A stretch of DNA of 64,000 nt from NCBI GenBank assembly GCA_903832005.1, contig CAIKZO010000123.1:56652-120651 (forward strand), written 5' to 3'. The stretch is from Enhydrobacter aerosaccus. Lineage in GTDB: Bacteria > Pseudomonadota > Alphaproteobacteria > Reyranellales > Reyranellaceae. Below are positions 60,804 to 64,000 of the stretch, in pieces. Below the pieces are notes generated by a model. That model had not been told where the DNA came from and ran no database searches. It saw only the letters and a list, made by a program, of their open reading frames with translations. A program made the translations under genes and the position numbers. How positions within the stretch are numbered: position 1 is the stretch's first letter; every line of letters begins with the position of its first letter.

Positions 60804-61072
60804 TAGCGCTTGATGCGCTTGAACTCCGTCTGGATCGTTCCCTCGGACGATGTCCCGTCGACGCCCTGTCGCGTCCCGGACAAGGTCGACCCGTCTGCAC
60901 TAAACTTGAGCTCGTAATGAGCGCCGCTCGGGGCCGTCATCTGGAGTAGGCCTTTGTCAAACCGGACAGCGACAATCGCGTCGGGGGTCCAGTCTTCGGC
61001 AATCGGAAACCATCGGCTTCTGCCGTCGTTATAGCGGACCGGTATACCAAGCTCACTGCAGATCAGGCCGGC
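60804..61072 (-). pseudogene. Remnant of a small unknown protein
   Basis: About 89 codons read on the minus strand as a coherent protein: SRWFPIAEDWTPDAIVAVRF, then DKGLLQMTAPSGAHYELKFS, ADGSTLSGTRQGVDGTSSEG and TIQTEFKRIKR, ending TAG at 60804. There is no start codon before the internal Met; a TGA (61073-61075) interrupts the same frame, which continues upstream with a plausible stretch (GRIRLAAFVRQALGES). The alternation of hydrophobics suggests a beta-barrel like a lipocalin-type small protein. It is probably inactivated by a nonsense mutation or truncated. Confidence 0.35.
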
Positions 61073-61159
61073 TCAGCTCTCGCCAAGCGCCTGGCGCACG
61101 AAGGCGGCGAGCCGAATGCGACCGTCGTGCCTCTCAAGAGGCGTTAGTCGAGACACCTT

Positions 61160-61196
61160 GGACGTTCGTCGAGATGCACAGGACGTTCGTCGAGAT
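61160..61196. repeat. Short 21-bp-period tandem repeat
   Basis: GGACGTTCGTCGAGAT occurs twice (61160-61175 and 61181-61196), 21 bp apart, with a third degenerate unit (GTTAGTCGAGAC) just before. It lies in gene-poor DNA beside the tRNA gene. Meaning unknown. Confidence 0.5.
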
Positions 61197-61236
61197 TCCG
61201 ACTGCAGAACATACACTGATCGCGCAAAACCACGAT

Positions 61237-61260
61237 AAAATGCTGATCTGCTTGCATTTT
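61237..61260 (-). terminator. Hairpin downstream of tRNA-Leu
   Basis: AAAATGC (61237-61243) and GCATTTT (61254-61260) form a perfect 7-bp stem, 5 bp past the encoded CCA of the tRNA. On the minus strand the second arm ends in TTTT, consistent with a weak rho-independent terminator or a processing boundary. Confidence 0.45.
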
Positions 61261-61265
61261 CACGA

Positions 61266-61352
61266 TGGTGCCCCCGGTCGGAATCGAACCAACACTTCCG
61301 TGAGGAAACCTGATTTTGAGTCAGGCGCGTCTACCAGTTCCGCCACGGGGGC
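61266..61352 (-). tRNA. tRNA-Leu (CAA anticodon)
   Basis: An 87-nt class II tRNA on the minus strand including an encoded CCA (61266-61268). The acceptor GCCCCCG pairs with CGGGGGC; the anticodon stem CCTGA/TCAGG encloses CTCAAAA, giving anticodon CAA (reads UUG Leu). There is a long variable arm (TTTCCTCACGGAAG) and a T-arm GTTGG-TTCGATT-CCGAC. The long variable arm fits Leu. It is flanked by a good promoter and a hairpin. Confidence 0.97.
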
Positions 61353-61371
61353 ACGCTGTCGTGCGGGAGGG

Positions 61372-61400
61372 AATAAACCCGAAGGGCGGAACCGGGTCAA
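61372..61400 (-). promoter_or_regulatory. Promoter of tRNA-Leu
   Basis: On the minus strand TTGACC (61400-61395) and TTTATT (61377-61372) are separated by 17 bp, giving a start about 12 bases before the tRNA 5' end. A CCCTCC GC-rich discriminator follows the -10, as is common for stable RNA genes. Confidence 0.55.
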
Positions 61401-61440
61401 CGCTTGCGATGGCTCCCGTGGTCCGGTTCTATGCCCCCGC

Positions 61441-62979
61441 ATGCATCCCTACATCCACGCCCAAACCAGCCCGGACAAGCCCGCCTACGTGATGGCCGGC
61501 AGCGGCGAGACGGTCACCTACGGCCAGCTCGATGCACAATCCAACCGCATCGCGCAGCTTTTCCGCTCGCTGGGCCTCAAGGCCGGCGACCACATCGCGA
61601 TCTTCATGGAGAACAACGCCCGCTTCTTCGAGTTCTGCTGGGGTGCCCAGCGCTCGGGACTTACATATACTGCGATCAGCTCGCGCCTCACCGCAGCCGA
61701 AGTCGACTATATCGTGGCCGACTGTGGCGCCCGGCTGTTCGTCACCTCGAAATACCTGGCCGACAAGGCAGCCGACCTCGCCCCGCTGATGGCAGGCGTC
61801 ACCAACCGCTACATGGTCGACGGCACGATCGCGCGATACCAGCCGTGGGAAGAGACCGTCGCGCGCCAGCCGGCGACGCCGATCGCCGACCAGATCATGG
61901 GCCGCGATATGCTTTACTCGTCGGGCACGACGGGGCGGCCCAAGGGCGTACTGCCGGTCGGCGAACCGCAGCCGATCGACGCCAGCAACGCGCTGATCGA
62001 GATCAACCGCAAGCTCTACGGTGTCGGGTCGGACACGATCTATCTCTCGCCGGCGCCGCTCTATCATGCGGCTCCGCTGCGCTTCAACATGACGGTGATG
62101 AAGCTCGGCGGCACCTGCGTGCTGATGGAGAACTTCGACGCCGAGGACTACCTGCGCCTGGTCGAGACGCACAAGGTCACCCACACGCAGCTCGTGCCCA
62201 CCATGTTCGTGCGCTTCCTCAAGCTGCCCGACGACGTGCGCCTGAAGTACGACGTTTCCTCCCTGCGCTGCGCCATCCATGCCGCCGCACCCTGCCCCGT
62301 GCCGGTGAAGGAGAAGATGATCGAGTGGTGGGGCCCGATTCTGTGGGAATACTACGCCGGCACCGAAGGCAACGGCCTCACGCTCTGCAACTCGCAGGAA
62401 TGGCTCGCCCATCGCGGCACCGTCGGCAAGGCGGTCGTGGGCAAGACCCGCATCTGCGACGACGATGGCAGCGAGTTGCCAATCGGCCAGCCTGGCACGA
62501 TCTATTTCGCCGACGGCAATCCGTTCCAGTATCACAACGACCCGAAGAAGACCGGCGAGTCGCGCCACCCCAAGGGTTGGACGACGCTCGGCGACGTGGG
62601 CTACCTCGACGCCGACGGCTTCCTGTATCTCACCGACCGCAAGGCCTTCATGATCATCTCGGGCGGCGTGAACATCTTTCCGCAGGAGGCCGAAAACCTC
62701 CTGATCGACCATCCCAAGGTGATGGACTGTGCGGTGTTCGGCGTGCCCAACGACGATTTCGGCGAGGAAGTGAAGGCCGTCGTCCAACCGCGCGACATGT
62801 CCGACGCGAGCCCCGCCCTGGCCGAGGAGCTGATCGCCTACTGCAAGCAGCATCTGTCGGCCATCAAGTGCCCACGCTCGATCGATTTCGAAGCCGAACT
62901 GCCGCGTCATCCGACCGGCAAGCTCTACAAGCGCCTGCTGCGCGATCGCTACTGGCAGGGCCGCGAGAACAAGATCTAG
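61441..62979 (+). CDS. AMP-binding acyl-CoA synthetase (ligase)
   Basis: A 512-aa adenylate-forming enzyme that activates a carboxylic acid with ATP and joins it to CoA. MHPYIHAQTSPDKPAYVMAGSGETVTYGQLDAQSNRIAQLF is the N-terminal start; the P-loop is YSSGTTGRPKGVLP; EYYAGTEGNG is the A5-type motif; GDVGYLDADGFLYLTDR (A7/A8) and FPQEAENLLIDHPKVMDCAVFGVPNDDFGEEVKA follow. The catalytic Lys is in RHPTGKLYKRLLR near the end. The start at 61441 is preferred; a longer frame runs antisense through the tRNA gene. It lies 10 bp upstream of the MDR gene, so the two form an operon. The acid is not known. Confidence 0.93.
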   Translation: MHPYIHAQTSPDKPAYVMAGSGETVTYGQLDAQSNRIAQLFRSLGLKAGDHIAIFMENNARFFEFCWGAQRSGLTYTAISSRLTAAEVDYIVADCGARLFVTSKYLADKAADLAPLMAGVTNRYMVDGTIARYQPWEETVARQPATPIADQIMGRDMLYSSGTTGRPKGVLPVGEPQPIDASNALIEINRKLYGVGSDTIYLSPAPLYHAAPLRFNMTVMKLGGTCVLMENFDAEDYLRLVETHKVTHTQLVPTMFVRFLKLPDDVRLKYDVSSLRCAIHAAAPCPVPVKEKMIEWWGPILWEYYAGTEGNGLTLCNSQEWLAHRGTVGKAVVGKTRICDDDGSELPIGQPGTIYFADGNPFQYHNDPKKTGESRHPKGWTTLGDVGYLDADGFLYLTDRKAFMIISGGVNIFPQEAENLLIDHPKVMDCAVFGVPNDDFGEEVKAVVQPRDMSDASPALAEELIAYCKQHLSAIKCPRSIDFEAELPRHPTGKLYKRLLRDRYWQGRENKI

Positions 62980-62989
62980 GGAGAATGTC

Positions 62990-63961
62990 ATGAAGGCAGC
63001 CGTCGTCACCGAACAAGGCGTCCAATACAAAGACGCGCCGAAGCCCACCCCCAAGCCCAACGAGATCCTGATCAAGGTGCGCGCCGCCTCGCTCAACCGC
63101 GCCGATCTTGCGGTCGCCTCGGGCCATCGTCACGGCTCGGTCGGCGGCGCGGGCACGATCGTCGGTCTCGAATGCGCGGGCGAAGTCGAGGCCGTCGGCG
63201 CCGAGGTGAAGGACTTCAAGCCGGGCGATCGCGTGATGAGCTCGACCGCCGGCGGCTTCGCCGAGTACGCCGTGGCCGATCACGGCCGCGCCCACAAGGT
63301 GCCGGCCAACAACATGAGCTGGGAGCAGGCCGCCTGCATGCCGGTCGCCGTGCAGACCATGCACAATGCGCTGGTCGGCGCCGGCCGTCTCAAGAAGGGC
63401 GAGTCGGTCCTGATCCAGGGCGCCTCGTCTGGTGTCGGCCTGCTCGGCATGCAGATCGCCAAGCACATGGGCGCCTCGGTCGTCATGGGCACTTCGACCA
63501 ACGACGGCCGCCGCGCCCGGCTCAAGGAGTTCGGCTGCGACGTGGCGATCGACACCCGCGACCCGAAGTGGCCGGAGAAGGTCAAGGAAGCCACCGACGG
63601 CAAGGGCGTCGACCTGATCGTCGACCAGGTCTCCGCCGGCGTAATGGACCAGAATATGGAAGCTGCCGCGATCCTGGGCCGCATCGTCAATGTCGGCCGC
63701 CTGGGCGGCATGAAGGGCGAGTTCAACTTCGACCTGCATGCGCTGAAGCGCATCGACTATATCGGCGTCACCTTTCGGACACGTTCTCCCGAGGAAGTGC
63801 GGACCATCGTACAGGCGGCGCGCAAGGACCTGTGGCCGGCGATCGAGGCCGGCACGCTGCACCTGCCGATCGACAAGACCTTCCCCCTCGCCCAGGCCGC
63901 CGAAGCGCTTGCGCACATGAAGGCCAATGCCCATTTTGGCAAGATAGTTCTGGTAGTTTGA
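62990..63961 (+). CDS. Quinone-oxidoreductase-type medium-chain dehydrogenase/reductase
   Basis: A 323-aa zinc-independent MDR enzyme, NAD(P)H:quinone oxidoreductase/enoyl reductase type. MKAAVVTEQGVQYKDAPKPTPKPNEILIKVRAASLNRADL is the GroES-like start; GLECAGEVEAVGAEVKDFKPGDRVM follows; the cofactor site is VLIQGASSGVGLLGMQIAKHMGASVVMGTS. The structural-zinc Cys cluster is absent. The end FPLAQAAEALAHMKANAHFGKIVLVV is typical. GGGAGAA precedes the ATG. It is co-transcribed with the acyl-CoA synthetase and may reduce an unsaturated thioester or a quinone. Confidence 0.92.
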   Translation: MKAAVVTEQGVQYKDAPKPTPKPNEILIKVRAASLNRADLAVASGHRHGSVGGAGTIVGLECAGEVEAVGAEVKDFKPGDRVMSSTAGGFAEYAVADHGRAHKVPANNMSWEQAACMPVAVQTMHNALVGAGRLKKGESVLIQGASSGVGLLGMQIAKHMGASVVMGTSTNDGRRARLKEFGCDVAIDTRDPKWPEKVKEATDGKGVDLIVDQVSAGVMDQNMEAAAILGRIVNVGRLGGMKGEFNFDLHALKRIDYIGVTFRTRSPEEVRTIVQAARKDLWPAIEAGTLHLPIDKTFPLAQAAEALAHMKANAHFGKIVLVV

Positions 63962-64000
63962 CTCCTCGGTGGAGCGCGCCACGACACAGGGGCGGACCCC

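Noticed and set aside
61174..61440. N-terminal extension of the acyl-CoA synthetase frame
   Set aside because: It reads antisense through tRNA-Leu (giving the familiar RTNTSVRKPDFESG peptide); family alignment starts at the ATG at 61441.

Overview
The window is high-GC DNA (strong G/C at third codon positions almost throughout), densely packed, with many 4-bp start/stop overlaps (ATGA, GTGA, TTGA). It is very rich in solute-binding proteins, ABC transporters and catabolic enzymes. This suggests a metabolically versatile alphaproteobacterium of the Rhizobiales/Reyranella/Bradyrhizobium kind. The genus cannot be fixed from the window. There is no phage, transposase, integrase or CRISPR array. 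One tRNA gene, tRNA-Leu(CAA), is present.

Layout. 1-1.4 kb: end of a sensor histidine kinase. 1.5-4.3 kb: hutI-hutU of histidine degradation (hutH lies at 22.6-24.2 kb). 4.3-9 kb: a PEP mutase/isocitrate lyase-fold protein, an orphan Bug-type binding protein, an ornithine cyclodeaminase homologue, livF and an ABC_sub_bind protein. 9.2-10 kb: an ArsR/AHSA1 pair. 10.5-14.2 kb: livG-M-H-K without livF. 14.4-17.9 kb: an oligopeptide-type ABC importer (binding protein and two permeases, no ATPase), interrupted by a palindromic intergenic repeat that carries the ribosome binding site of the first permease. 18-24 kb: a fused double LysR-type protein, then a flavin monooxygenase, UbiD-type decarboxylase and hutH. 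24-30 kb: GMC oxidoreductase, nitroreductase, cold-shock protein and an EmrAB-like pump. 30-37.6 kb: a peptide-type binding protein with an LLM monooxygenase, a CobW GTPase overlapping an amidohydrolase, and another LLM monooxygenase.

37.7-45.1 kb is the most distinctive locus. Two different ADP-ribosylglycohydrolases, one of them 713 aa with a beta-rich C-terminal extension, flank a LacI regulator and are followed by a carbohydrate-type ABC importer. It reads as a scavenging system for an N- or O-riboside or ADP-ribose-like compound. 45.1-53.0 kb is one long leftward operon: an SsuABC/NMT1-type importer, a GntR regulator, two KKCGH-type C-C lyases and a LeuCD-like hydro-lyase. Together these look like an uptake and hydration/cleavage pathway for a substituted dicarboxylate. 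53.1-56.6 kb: TauD-type dioxygenase, Bug protein and MFS carrier. 56.7-59.2 kb: an iron/polyamine-type ABC ATPase with a 5'-truncated permease.

59.3-61.3 kb holds an SDR, then about 1.2 kb of lower-GC, gene-poor DNA beside tRNA-Leu. A 31-nt degenerate copy of this tRNA (28/31 identical) sits in the same orientation at 37.63 kb, so the 37.6-61.3 kb segment may be an old tRNA-associated island. The window ends with an acyl-CoA synthetase and a quinone-oxidoreductase-type MDR enzyme.
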